Source: Rotaria sordida (taxonomy: Eukaryota; Rotifera; Eurotatoria; Philodinida; Philodinidae). Taken from it: a DNA stretch of 64,000 nucleotides. Within the stretch, counting starts at the first letter, position 1. Each line of letters opens with the position of its first letter. Below the pieces are notes generated by a model. The model saw only the letters and a list, made by a program, of their open reading frames with translations, was not told where the DNA came from and made no database searches. Shown piece by piece: positions 34,933 through 48,024 of this stretch. The stretch is taken from positions 1 to 64,000 of the forward strand of contig CAJNOL010001264.1 of the NCBI GenBank assembly GCA_905250125.1, in the 5' to 3' direction. The position numbers and the translations under genes were made by a program.

Positions 34933-37900
34933 AATAATAACGACACAACGGCGGCAGTAACTGATGAAAACGGGACATTATTATTGTCCCAATGGCAAAT
35001 GGTTGGTTTTGTACGATCAACATCAAGTTTAAATTCATCTGATACACTTGAAAAAGTATTATAGTAAAATTTCTAAAATAAAAATAATTTTCGTTTTTTT
35101 AAGAGTATTGGAAGTCTTGATAAAATGAATCAATTACGGCCAGATGATCGAACATTAGAAGATTTATTTCAAAAAACAATCGTACGTTAAGTTTTATTTG
35201 TTTGTTTGTTTGTTTTTTAATATATATTTAAAATCTAGGCAGCCATGGATTTACCACCGGATAAAATGAAAATGTTACGTGAATTTCCAGCTGAAAAGAA
35301 ATGGGATATTATACGAGATCGAGTATGAGAAATAAATAAATAAATCATAATCTTTTGTTTTATTATCATTTTTTCAGGATCAAGTTATTGCTAAACATCC
35401 ACCTGAATATTATATTGATGGTTTACAAACATATATACGCGGTGCTAATCTTGTTGAAAAAGCAGCAACTTTAGTATTTAGAATAATTAATTTTTAATAT
35501 TTTAATATTTTTTCGTTTTCTATATAGAAAAAAAAACAACCAATTGAACTTTCAACTCAATTACTTTCAAGTTTAGAAATTTCATTACGTACAAATAATA
35601 TTGGGTAAAAGATTATGAATTTTCTACTATTTAAAAAGAAAAACTATTAATGATTATTTCTTTCTTTAGATGGGTACATGATTTTCTTAATCAATCAAAT
35701 AAAGGTCTTGATGTTTTACTTGATTATTTAAAAACATCATTAGAATTAATGCGGTAAGTAAAATAAAGTCATTCCTTTGTTTGTTTTTTTCTTTTGTTTT
35801 GTTTAAAATTATTTAAAAAAGAAATAAAAATTTTGAAAGATTAGATTCGAACCAAATGATGATAATTCATCATTAAACAGTAGACAATTTCTATTTTATG
35901 ATTTATTAAGGTGAGAGGATAGAATTGAATTATAGCTAAACTAACTGACTTAGATTTTTAATATTTATTTTAATAAAAAAAAAAATAATCTAAAATTTCT
36001 TTTTTGTTCTATATCTAGCGAAGTTGAAACATCAAATGAATTAAATATTTCATCAACAATAAATGGAAATAATCATTATACAGATGAAAATTCAATAACA
36101 ACATTTAAACGAACAACATTAGCTCGTTCGGATGCTAAACGTTTACATCGGAAAATAAAAAAATATCAAATTGGTGAAGCTACTGATGATGTTAGATTAT
36201 GTATTATGTGTCTTCGAGCTATTATGAATAATCAAGTAAATTTCTTTTCTTTGAAAGGTTTCATTATAGAGATAGAAAAAAAATAATATGGCGCGTTTCT
36301 TTTTTCTTCAAAGAAACCTAAGAAATCTAAAATAAATTCTAATCATAATAATATTCAATTCTCATATGAATTATATCATATAGATGAAATAAATTATAAA
36401 TAATTTAATAGTTAATTTTGTTCATTCAATGGATAGAGTTAAGAGAAACTACTGAAATCGATTGTTGAATTATTCAAATCTAAATTATTGTAAGAAGAAA
36501 AAAAAAGAAATAATTATGTAGCTCGTCAAGATTTTGTGGCTCCTCGGCTCATAGCAACGAAAGTCAAAGGTCAACTGTCAATAAATATGTTTTCTCTAGC
36601 AATGAGGAGGATAGTTATTGGATACGTTTCCATAGTAAACAGGCCTCAGATTTCTTTAGAAACAGAAAAAGATGGTGAATGATATTAACAACAAGACTTA
36701 CGAGGGAAGTCCACCAACTGTTCAATCGCTTTTGAGCCACAATCTCGTGCATTAGGTAGAAACAAATGAGCTATGAATACTGTGAAAAGAGTCTATGTCC
36801 TTAGGTTAATGCTACAGAGATACTGCACTTTTACGACGTTTTTTTATACATGTAGGAACAACAGAAAAACTAATTTTCGAATTTCGACTTCAAAATTTGC
36901 ATAGAGATAGGTCTTAATGAGAATAGTTTTTTGTGAATGTTTCAGGTCTTGTCGTTGTTCTTATTCTGAGATATAATTATAGTAATAATGTGTCTATTAT
37001 ATCGCTCATATAAATCGACAGATCCGATGTTCAGATTTCAGGATGGAAACAACGACAAGACGTGAGATATTCATAAAAAGCTATTCTCGTGAAAGCCTAT
37101 CTCTATGAAAAGTTTTAAGTCGAAATTTGAAAATCAATTTTTTCTGATGTTCTCGTATTCATTTAAAAAATATCATAAAAATGCAGTATCTCTATAGCAA
37201 TAACCTAAGGATACAAGCTCGTTTCAGAATACTTCGTAGTTCATTTATTTCTACAGGAGAATTGTCTTTTCGCCAATTGACGAATTTTCTCATGAAATTC
37301 GCCAATTTAAATGAAATGAGTTGTAACTCAGCTATAATATGGACAGTGAAAAAGTATAACTGGCGAAATTCTAAATAATCGTGAAAAAGTACAATTGACG
37401 AAAGGAGGAATTGGCAAAATTACAGAAATCCATAACTTCGAAATTAACTCTTTCCAGCAATTAATACATCTTCATTATGCTGCTGTAATCATTATATAGT
37501 TTAGAAATTTGGGACAACTAACAGCGCACGCAAGAGCCCGTCGGATCCGACTGGGTCCAGTACCAATTGAAATACTGGTAGAGTAATGCATTTCAATAAA
37601 AATAGATAAAATATGGACTAAATTATTCATCAACTAGGTGATTTCGCAAAATCAAAACACTTGTATCTTGAGATAATAAACTTTTCTAAAACTAATTTTT
37701 ACATGTTACATGTATGTTAAGTTACTCTAAATACCTTGAAAAACTCAGTACTAGAGACCTTTGTTTAGTGGAGTTATCAGTAAAAAGGACATCGATTTTC
37801 ATCTCATGCATTTTAGTTTAAAAAAACTTCGAATTGAGGCAGCATTTATGAAAATGAAATAGTATATTTTGTAGACTACAGATGTATACCACGTCTAAAA

Positions 37901-40900
37901 ACCGCTACGCGGACGGCGGGCACTGCACCAAAAGCCTTTTCGTCGACTGGGGCAGCCACTCCGATATGAGTCATACTTTCCATTAGGGTGCGGGCGGTGC
38001 ACATCTCTACTGTAGGCAACTCGTGACTCAACAAAATCTCTATCTAAAGTTTTTTTTGTGGACATGCCTAGATTTTTCAAAAAAAAAAAGTCGATTTATT
38101 TTCCGTTAGCGACGTGACGGAGTACAAAAAATGACCTAAACATTTCTGTTCCGGTTGTTCTATCCTGAAGTTTTCGGATTTTTTCTCATATGGTTGGAGA
38201 GATATTCGCTAGTTACATTTGAATCAATAGTCAGTTGTAAGAGTTAACATTTTTACATATGTCTATAGTAAAAGACCTTATTCAGAAAAATAATCCTTGT
38301 AATTAATTAAAGTTAAATGAACGGTGAGTATGTCCTATTTCGCCTGACATAAGCCATATATATTTAAACATCAAATACATACTTTCCGAAACTATAGTGA
38401 TTAAAGCAAAATTTCTATAAGATTTTTATTTTCAATTCTATGAAAATATTCTAGAATGGTTTTAATCTTGTTATTCAACATCCATCTGCTCTAAATTATA
38501 TCACACTTAGTTTACAACATAAAAATTATCGGTAAAAAAAGTTTTTTTTTTAATTAAATCTGATTGTATTTTTCTTTTTAGATGCAAAGCATTAATTTTA
38601 GAATTACTTGCTGCTGTATGTTTAGTTGAATTAGGTCATGAGGTTATCTTAGCAGCATTTGATAATTTTCGTATTGTAAATAATCTTTTATTCTCTTCTC
38701 TAAAAATGAAATATAAAATTTTTTTTTCATTTTATAGGAATGTCAAGAAAAACATCGTTTTGAAATTTTAATGAAATCATTTACACAACCATCAGAATTT
38801 AATGTTGATTACATGGTAAAATAAAAATTAATATTTATTTTATTTGCCCTTCTTTATATATACAGGTTGCTTGTATGCAATTTATAAATATAATTGTACA
38901 TTCAGTACAAGATATGAATTATCGTGTATATTTACAAGAAGAATTTAAATTACTTGGTCTTGATGAATGTCTTAAAGTAGAACATTTTTTGTTTTTTTGA
39001 AAATAATTTTTACACATGTGTTCCTTTGTTCTATTTAGAAATATTTGGAAGTTCATAGTGAATGTGATTTATTTATATTACAAATTCATGCTTTTCTTGA
39101 TAATTATTTTGATGTTGGACAATTACTTGAAGATTCTGAAACAAAACAACAAGCTATAGCTAAAGTATCAGAATTAGAAGAACAATTAGGAATTGTAAGA
39201 ATAATTTTAAATGAAATTATTTTTATTAAGAAAATTTTATTATTAGGTTAATGAACGAATGCAAGAACTTGAAAGTGGAAATTTAAGTAAAATTGGTAAA
39301 AAAAAAAAAAACACAAAATTTTTCTTTTTTGTTGTTCTTAAAAGATTATTTTTTCTTAAAGCTGAACTGCAAAAAGCATTATCTTTCGCAGAAGAACAAA
39401 TGGAAAATGCGAAGGTAATTAAAATACCGGGTGCGGGATAAAGATTGCAACATTTAGTATTTTGCAAATATCTCAGCAGAAATTGATCGTATAACCTTGA
39501 TACTTTTTTTAAAAGATGCATCATGAAAAGCTCTACAAAAAATGTAAGAACAATTCCCTACTGACTTGTTCTGATTGTGTCTTCTATATTCAAAATGAAT
39601 AGGTCACATGATGGTGCTATGTCCCACTATATTAAATATTTGGAAGACTTTTTTTATTTTGCAATAGGAAGTTGTTCATACAGCTTTTGTAGAGGTTTCA
39701 ACGGCGCATCTTTGAAAAAAAAGTCTTCCACATGTTTAATACAGTGGAACATAGCACCATCATGTGACCTATTCATTTTGAGTATAGCAGACACCAGCAG
39801 AACAAGTTAATAGGGAATTGTTCTTACATTTTTTGTAGAGCTTTTCAAGACGCATCTTTTAAAAAAAGAATCAAGGTTATATGATCAATTTCTGCTGAGA
39901 TATTTGCAGAATACTAAATGTTGCAATTTTTATGTCGTACCCGGTAGTTTAGAAATATAATAGATATTTATGTGTTTTTTATTTTAATAGAAAGAACGTG
40001 ATGATATTTCACATACGTTGAATACATTAAGACAATGTCAGCAAGAACGAGGTATGTTCAATTTTTTTTAAAAGTTTAACGAAATAAAGAATTTTTTTAT
40101 TTAAAATTTTGTCTAACTGTTTATGAAATCTAATCGATTTTGTGAACATTGAATATCTCAACGCGAAAACAATCGTTTGAACTAAAACTTTAAGGATATT
40201 CCTATGATGATAAGATCTACTTATAAACCAGAACGTTCAAGTCAATAATTCTTTAATCAATCTTTCCTAGCAATAAACTGTCCGATAGTAAAATGTTAGG
40301 GATGCAATAGTGATCATCGGTTCATCGGTCTAGACATATACGTATAGATTAACGGTGTATGTATAATAAAACTACGGTGATCTTACATTTATTTCAATCG
40401 AGGAAGTCCAGATATGGAACCAGTCCATTAGTAACGCACGATATGTCGATAATTTATAGTACTACAGAAAGAGTAGTTTAGATATGAAAAATGCAGTTTT
40501 CCGCGTGACAAACTTAATATGCCAAGTTGTATCACATACTTGATATAGAGATAGAACCAGTCTGAATTTTCAACGATCGGTACTGGTGCTAATCTGAAAA
40601 GGTCAGACAGGTCGGTCTACCGGTTCCATCGCTGGGGAAGTCCATTCCAAGAGAATAGCTGAATTTTATAAAATATGACTAAGTCTGTCTCGAATGAGAA
40701 AATTTCGACAGATCTCTTATCAATTCGAATCCCTGGACTCTAAAAATTCTAGTAATCTTTCTAGATCTATCTGTTTGATACCTAATGTTTTCTTATGCGT
40801 TATCATTTCAAATTTTTTTTGAAAATATTATTTTTCTATGTATATATTGTGATTACTTGTTGGTCTAATAAAGATGAACTTGAATGATGTTATTATGAAA

Positions 40901-43900
40901 TAAGTATGAATTCAAGAATTGAATCAACTTTCTTAGAAACATCGTTGAATTAAAATGATATTTATTCTTGATTTTTCATTTATTGTTAGAAAAAGAAAAT
41001 TTCTATTCTATTTCATAGGATCCCTGAATGGTTCATCATCATCAATATCATCAGCTCCACCTGGTGCACCTACAAGTGGATCAAATTATTTAAACAATAA
41101 GACATCTACGATATCCATTGTACCTCCTCCTCCCCCTCCGCCGCCGCCACCACCACCTCCAAGTAAAATAATATTTTCTTTATTTTCTCTTTTATTCAGT
41201 TTCTTTTCATAGATTTTATCCCACCACCTCCACCACCAGGACCGGTACGATAATTATGTTTGTTAACTTAAGAATGTTTTCTCCATGCCTTTTCTTTTAG
41301 CCTCCTCCAATGTTTGGTATTCCACCGCCACCTCCCGGTATGCTTGACCCACCACCTGGATCAATGACAATAAAAAAGAAAATTGAAACAAAATATAAAT
41401 TACCTAATCTTAACTGGACATCATTAAAACCAGGACAAGTTCGTGGAACTGTATTTTCTGAACTTGATGATGAAAAATATTTTAAAGTAAAATTTGTTTT
41501 TTTTTTCTAAATTCAATTCATTAGATTTTCTTTTATCTTTACTAGTTAATTGATTTTGATACATTCGAAGAATTATTTAAAACCGGTTCTGGTCTACCAG
41601 TTAATCAAGCAAATGTTAGTCCATATTTAAAACAAAAATTTGTTAAAGTTCCAGAAAGTTTAACTTTACTTGATCCACAAAGACAACGAAATTTAGGTAA
41701 AAATAAAATTATATTTTTTTAAAAATTTTCCATTGAACACAAATGAAACGACTATAAAAAAAAATCTGTATTTAAGAATTAAATTTTAAATATAACTCGT
41801 AACATCTACAGGTCAAGGTCGTGTTTACTTTGGCATATATATGTGTGTATGCATTGCTCGAGAATTTTTCTTTTGGAAGAAAATTATCTGTTCGTGAAAA
41901 GAGACATTATCAAGATGAAAAAAAAAATAATTTCATTTTGTCAATGATACTCAACATATGTCTCTTCTGGATATTTGAATCTCTCAAAGCAGACATGTCA
42001 ATATTTTTAATGAATTTTGATTATAATCTATTTGTGAATTTGAACCAAAAACTATCTATTAGATGAACTAAAAATATATTTAGAGTATTATTCGGAAGAA
42101 CAATAAATAAAATTACTGCAATGAATGTATTGAATTAGAAGCGAAGGAGTATAATCTATACAAAAAAATGAATTCTAGCTTTTTCTCGATTACTTTTCGC
42201 AATCCATTAGAATAAATAGTCAAATACATAGGCAATGAAATGTTTTGATTTTAGAATGAATTTTTGATGAAATACAGTTAATGCTTCTTTTTCCGAACTC
42301 ATATTTTACAGTACATAAAAGAAGATTTTGGTCTATTTTACTGAGAAAAAAATTCTAATGCTTATAAAAGATATTTCACTGTGGAGCTTACGAGGAAATC
42401 TTTAGCGGTGGTACCAGGAGTTTTGGTCGGGAGAGGCTGAGTCCCCATCACTACTACTGTGGGATTATCGTTAGCAACAATTTTAGAAACCTTTTGGCAG
42501 TACAGCTGTCCGCTGTGACGCCGCCACTAGAAATTTTTCCAGTTTGGAAATTGCTGTTGAGTTCGGACTCCATGTATAAGGTAGACCCTAATGACGTAGT
42601 AAAAATTCCAAATAGATAAGGACTCCTAGGTCTTCTCTACAAAGGTATAGACATTTTATTGAAATTTATTATTAGGCAGAGAAAACTATTTACATTTGTG
42701 CTGCACTACTCAAACGTATCAATCTGATAGAAGGAGAAAAAAAAAGTTTGAACCTACCCTGGTCTACGCTTCGTAGGCTTTTGATTCTGAGACTTTGTAT
42801 ACGAAAAGTAAATTATATGATTTTTCTCTTTTAGCTATTGCTCGACGAAAACTTGATCTTGATGTGAATACAATAATACGTGCATTGAATAAGTATGAAT
42901 TTATTTGATATAAAAATGAATAACTTACGACATAAAATTATTTGTTTTGTTTAGTCTTGATTTAAAAATTTTGACTACAGATGCAATTGATATATTACAA
43001 CATTTTATTCCAACTGAATCTGAAATAAAAGCATTTACATCCTATTTAGCTGATGGAAAATCAGTATTGAATTTATCTGATGAAGATCGATTTTTATATG
43101 GAGTAAAAGAAAAAAATATTTCGTTTATTTGTATTTTAAATTTTTCTCTTTGTTTTTTTTTCTTCCTAAGCTTTCTAAAATAGAAAGATTAGCACAAAAA
43201 TTAAATGTTGTTTCATTTATGGCTAATTTTAATGATATTAATGAAAGTTTAACACCACAATTAAAAGCAATTATAACAGCATCAACAACATTAAAAAATA
43301 GTTCAAGATTTAAAAAACTTCTTGAGGTAATAGGAAAAAAAGAATTTTTTTTTCTCTATATTATTGAATTTTTTTCATGTTAGATTGTACTTGCTTTTGG
43401 TAATTATATGAACAGTAGTAAACGTGGTCCAGCTTATGGATTCAAATTAGCAAGTTTAGAAATTGTAAAATTATATAAATTTGTTGTGATACTCTTCATT
43501 AAATTCTTCTTTTTATTATTTTTTTTATAGCTATCGGATACAAGAACACATGATAAACGTTTAACATTACTTCATTATATTGTTCAAACAGTTGAAGAAC
43601 GTTTTCCTGATATATCACATTTTGATATGGAACTTAAATCAGCTGAAAAAGCTGCACAATGTAAGAAATCATTCCTTTAGGATGAATTTTACTAAGAATA
43701 AATAAAAAGAATGTTCGAACAACTTGCTACGCAAAAAAAAAGAGAACCATGAAAATCTGTTAACGAATGATTTTAAAGTTTTATTTCATCTAATTTGATC
43801 TAAAACAAATGCTGAAAACGATGATTATCGTTGTACATATATAAATCCATTTATTTCGAAATATTTGAAAAAGAAAACACTTGAGAAAATTTATTCCCGG

Positions 43901-46900
43901 AATCAATTCTCACTTTGAATTCACTCAGATTTTTATATTTATGAATAAACCATTTTAATAAGAGTGAATTCGTTCGAAAGGAATTAATTTTCTTGATTGT
44001 TGATGTTCTATAATATCATTATCAAAGTCTAAATATTATCATCAAACGAAAGAAACTAGTCTGAAGGTAAATATCTAGTTGAGGGTAAAGGATGTCTCTC
44101 TTTTGATTAGGGAGCTGATGGTTCTTCCAGACCCAGCCGAGTCCAAATCCAAAGTTTTATTTTTTATTGGACCTGGTTACACGTTTTTATGGGCTACTGC
44201 TTCCCAGATGAGAAATACAGTAACAAGATATAACTGTACGTTGACTTTTTTTTTCTGAGAATAGCGAATAAATAGCTAAAATCTTGATCTTTCACTAGTT
44301 CGTGTACACGAAGGATGCCAGGTATTGATGGAAAAAACTTCGAGTTTGGACTCGGTCGGGTTCGCGTCCAGAAAAATGTGGACTCGCAGCTCTCCACTCT
44401 TGATATAGGTAAAATACATTAGATGCTATCAATAGGATAAGTTCAGATAAATCCTGGTAGCCGTTCCTCTTGAAGGGAAGCAAACTCTTGTATTCACCTG
44501 AGAACACGCCGTAGCGGCTTTGTCCACAAACATTATGAATGTTGTCAATTTGGTATTGTAATAATACGATTCAAAATATTCTAAATAAATGAAAAAATTA
44601 TGAGTTATCATAAGATTCTTTCCATTTTGCAAATACGAATTTAAAAAATGTTGTGTTTAATTTGATAATATAAATCTCTAAACAAAAGTGCCCGAGACAA
44701 TCAAATTTCATGATTTTTCAGAATGAATAATGTTTTATTGGAAGATGAAAAGAAAATTCATTCTACAACGTTTGGATATTAAGAATTAGATCCTAATAGC
44801 AAAAATATTTTCATTCCAATCGACTAATATTAATTTAAGTTTTTTAATGCAAAATTTTTGTTTTTAAAATTTTGTGTTCTTAATTTAATATATTTGTACA
44901 TGTAACTTTAACATTTCTTCGATTAAATTTGCCAAAAATAAAAGAATGAAAAATGCTCTTTCTTTTCAAAACAATTCTATTTTTAGAAAAATTTAAAGTC
45001 TATTACAAAAATTGATCTTAAGTCAAGTACATTCTAATTGCATAGAAATTTTCAGTCTTATATCACGACATTTTCCGGAAATATTTAATAGACAAAGATG
45101 AAAAAAACTTAGGACGTTTGATAAATCAAAATTCTCTATGGGTTCTTATTCTAAAGATATAATTGTTCTTTTTTTCTTAGTAGAAAAAGCATCTCAGACG
45201 TAGTGCCTTATTATTTTGAAGCGGAGGAAAAGGATGACAAGTTCAACACCTAGAAAAGCTCAAAAAAAAAAAAAACAGAAGATGGTCATTCATTTATAGA
45301 AGTGCTTTCTTCTTATTAATAATAAAAGAAGCATTGCAGCTTCATATGCTCTTTCAATTAAAAAGTAAAAGTAATCAGTGACAATGAAACTCTTTCGAGA
45401 CTTTTGAAATGTATGATGAAAAAAAAGTAAACAAGATTTTTTCAAGCATAAAATGACAGAAATCATAAAAAAGCTAGATGCGATTCTACGAAAATTGATT
45501 CATACGACTTCAAGATATTTATTTCTAAGTGGCAGAAAAAGTTAAAATAAACTATCGATGTCAGAGATGGAATCAGTGTCTTATCTATTTATTGTTTTGC
45601 TCTTATTATCTCATAGACAATGTGTAATAAAACTTTGTTTTCAGATCGGTTCTATCTGTGACGGATATACTCTGAAAATGTGGCTTTATTTTTTAGTTTC
45701 ATTTTTCTATTGGAATTAATTTTGAAAAATTCTAATTCATATGATGTATGTATCAGAGAAACATATGCTTTTTTATAATGATTTGCTTATAGCATTTTTT
45801 TTTTCGATTGGTTTAATTTATTCGTGTGTGTGTTTAAGCTTTTGATTTAAAAAAAAAAGACTTCAATTTTTTTTTGTACTATAAATTTTCAGTTTGCTTT
45901 ATCTTTAAATTCTATTTTAGTATCTTTGGAAAATATTCAAACTGATGTTCAAGATTTAACACGTGGTTTAGATAATGCAAAAAAAGAACTTGTTATTCGA
46001 CAAACAATGAAAGTAATAGTTAATTGAATTAAAAAAAAAATTTTTTTTGATATAATTTGTAGAATGTTGAAACAAATCCATTAGAAGATTTTCTTAATAT
46101 TGCACAAGATAAAATTGATCGATTAATTAAAGATGCTAAATTAGCACAAGATTCATTTAATCAATGTGTAGAATATTTTGGTAAGTAAATTTATTTTTTT
46201 GTTAAATATAATTTAATTATTCTTTTTAATTAAAGGTGAAACACCACGTACACAAAATCCATCGAATTTTTTCTCTGTTTTTGTTAAATTTCAACGAGCA
46301 TATCAAGTTAGATTTCTTTTTGTTTTATGAATTTAATTTGTTTCTAATGTTTTTTTCGTATAGCAAGCACGCATTGATAATGAAGAACGAACACGTGTAG
46401 CTCGTGAAGCTGCTTTATCTATTGATAAACCAATTAATAAACGACCAATTAATAAACGTTCACAGGTAAATTTATTATAAATATCAATATTAAAAATAAA
46501 TATAAAGCAAAGTAGGAAAATGATGTTTTAACATTACAGGTAAAATTTTTATTATTGTGCTGTATTTTAAAATAAAAATTAACAATTTATTTTTATTATA
46601 TTGCTTCATTATTTCGTTTAAATGAGCTTTAAAAAACAAAACAAAATTTTTATTTCTAAATATTTTTCATTGTTTTTTAGGAAGAATTATTGAATGAACT
46701 AAAAGGACGTAAAGAAGCTATAAAAGATCATAAATTAATCAAGCGTGAAGCGTTAACAGATGGTACTATTGAAACTTTATTAGATGGTACGATAATTTTT
46801 CTTTTTTTCAATAAAAAAATATTCCAATTTTCTGAACGAATAATTCAAATAATTTTCATTTATATCATTACAAAGCTTTTTAGAATAATTATATTTGGTG

Positions 46901-48024
46901 AGAGTATAATTGGTATTACTGAGATATATTGCCTATGAAAAACGAATGAATTAAAATATCATTTATTAAATTTTTCTGCTTCAAAGTATTCATCTATTGA
47001 TTCGATATATTTCAAGTAGTAATATACAACTATAAAAGTTATAAGACCGGAAAAAAATGGAATATTTTTGCTGAAAAACTATTATTTCACTGATTTTGTT
47101 AACAAAGAAAAAAAGATTTTAAGAATCATTCCGCCCCCGTCTTCCCACTCCCATTTTTCAAGTACAATACATCCAATTGAGCTGAAATTTCCTTCTATTT
47201 ATACTGGAAAATTTTTAGGATGGTTTTTTCTTTGTTTCAAAATATGAGATATCGCTGATTTTTTTTTCTCTAGAGTCTAGACAAAAAAACATTGCATTTT
47301 AGATGATTATTTTGATCTTTTTATTCGTTTGAAAGGAGATAAAATGAAATTAAAACAAAATCTAGTCACCGATAGCAATGTCTACTAATCTGTAAAAAAA
47401 ATCATTTCAACTCTATCAAACGTATTGTAGCTGAAAAAAATAAGACGATTAGAGGAGGACGCTCGTGACCTTTAGCCTTTGCGACGTCAACATCTTCGAG
47501 ATGAAAACATTTGGAAATTTTGCTCTACTCATCAAGATCTATCTCCCTGGAAAGTTTCAAGATTTTCTGATGAGTACTGGAAAGGAGAAGAAGGATGCAG
47601 TTCCTTATGGAATCTTCTCGTTAACTAGCTTTTCTTCTAGAGATGGAATATCAGATATAATGAGATTTGCAAAATCTACTCATGTCACTGATACCATCAA
47701 ACAATCTACTTGATCATTCTATTACGATGGATAGAGTATAGCGTTTCTAATGTGTTTCTGAAAATATATTGTATCATGTTTAAAACATTAATATTTGAAA
47801 GAGAAATCTACTAGATTAATTTTCAGAATATAATTAAGTTTTTTGCTTTTTTCTTTTTTTCTTCTATAGATTTGAAGAAAGCACCGTATTTACGTGCTGA
47901 TGCTGCTCGTCGAAATCGTCGTAAAACACAAGAATTAATGAAACAAATCAGTCGTGATGTTCTTGCCGGAGTTACAAATGGAACAAATACGAACTCTAAT
48001 AATACACCTAATGTTCATTTTTAA
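34933..48024 (+). CDS. FMNL: Formin-like protein (FMNL/FRL family)
   Basis: 31 exons join in frame to at least 1077 aa: 34933-35055, 35104-35181, 35239-35322, 35378-35473, 35528-35604, 35670-35753, 35845-35910, 36019-36235, 38455-38531, 38582-38675, 38738-38815, 38866-38976, 39039-39194, 39247-39295, 39362-39414, 39991-40051, 41019-41162, 41213-41244, 41301-41486, 41546-41696, 42835-42892, 42955-43102, 43171-43326, 43384-43464, 43531-43660, 45921-46012, 46063-46180, 46236-46306, 46364-46465, 46681-46786, 47870-48024. The order is GBD ([20 protein letters not shown]), FH3/DID ([37 protein letters not shown]), a coiled coil, FH1 proline runs (exons 17-19), FH2 ([47 protein letters not shown]) and a DAD ([20 protein letters not shown]). 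This matches FMNL over DAAM or Dia. The family nucleates and elongates actin under Rho-GTPase release of DID-DAD. The first exon with the true start is unresolved: the 5' boundary given is an acceptor-like site. Confidence 0.93.
36759..37251. mobile_element. 493-bp foldback element in FMNL intron 8
   Basis: Arms at about 36759-36975 and 37035-37251 are inverted copies; TCCTTAGGTTAATGCTACAG on the left is mirrored near 37187-37212. The block CATAGAGATAGG and the GTCTTGTCGTTGTT block are also mirrored. The ends are GAAACAAATGAGC and the complement of GTTCATTTATTTC, with TA at both borders (36757-36758, 37252-37253). Confidence 0.65.
39427..39944. mobile_element. 518-bp foldback MITE in FMNL intron 15
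   Basis: Begins CCGGGTGCGGGATAAAGATT and ends with CGTACCCGG, between TA dinucleotides (39425-39426 and 39945-39946). Inverted arms extend about 200 bases each; GATTGCAACATTTAGTATT on the left matches AATACTAAATGTTGCAAT on the right, and GGTCACATGATGGTGCTATG is mirrored at 39751-39772. The intron is otherwise only about 60 bases. Confidence 0.75.
40297..40634. mobile_element. Possible hAT-like MITE remnant in FMNL intron 16
   Basis: TAGGGATGCAATAGTG at the left and the reverse complement of the right end, CAGCGATGGAACCGG, agree at 9 of the first 12 positions. The sequence ATCGGTTCATCGGTCTAGAC is loosely mirrored by GGTCGGTCTACCGG. No target duplication was found, so the assignment is tentative. 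Confidence 0.3.
44108..44398. mobile_element. Inverted-repeat element in FMNL intron 25
   Basis: CCAGCCGAGTCCAAATCCAA at about 44134-44153 is mirrored by TTCGAGTTTGGACTCGGTCGG at about 44339-44360. Flanking GGGAGCTG and CAGCTCTCC also mirror. Arms are about 50-70 bases. Borders are approximate, and no target duplication was identified. Confidence 0.45.
47130..47465. mobile_element. Inverted-repeat element in FMNL intron 30
   Basis: TACAATACATCCAATTGAG near 47163-47181 is mirrored around 47410-47432, and the flanking CCGCCCCCGTCTTCC has a weaker mirror at about 47450-47465. Arms are diverged. The region is GC-richer than the surrounding intron. Confidence 0.35.

Noticed and set aside
35846-35855. 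GATTCGAACC, the complement of a tRNA B box
   Set aside because: It lies inside FMNL exon 7, and no tRNA cloverleaf surrounds it.
37890-38020. GC-rich segment with partly mirrored GGGCGGTGC-like words in FMNL intron 8
   Set aside because: The inverted similarity is short and patchy; borders cannot be defined.
42400-42620. GC-rich patch in FMNL intron 20 that might be another transposon
   Set aside because: I could not find matching inverted ends or a target duplication, so no element is called.
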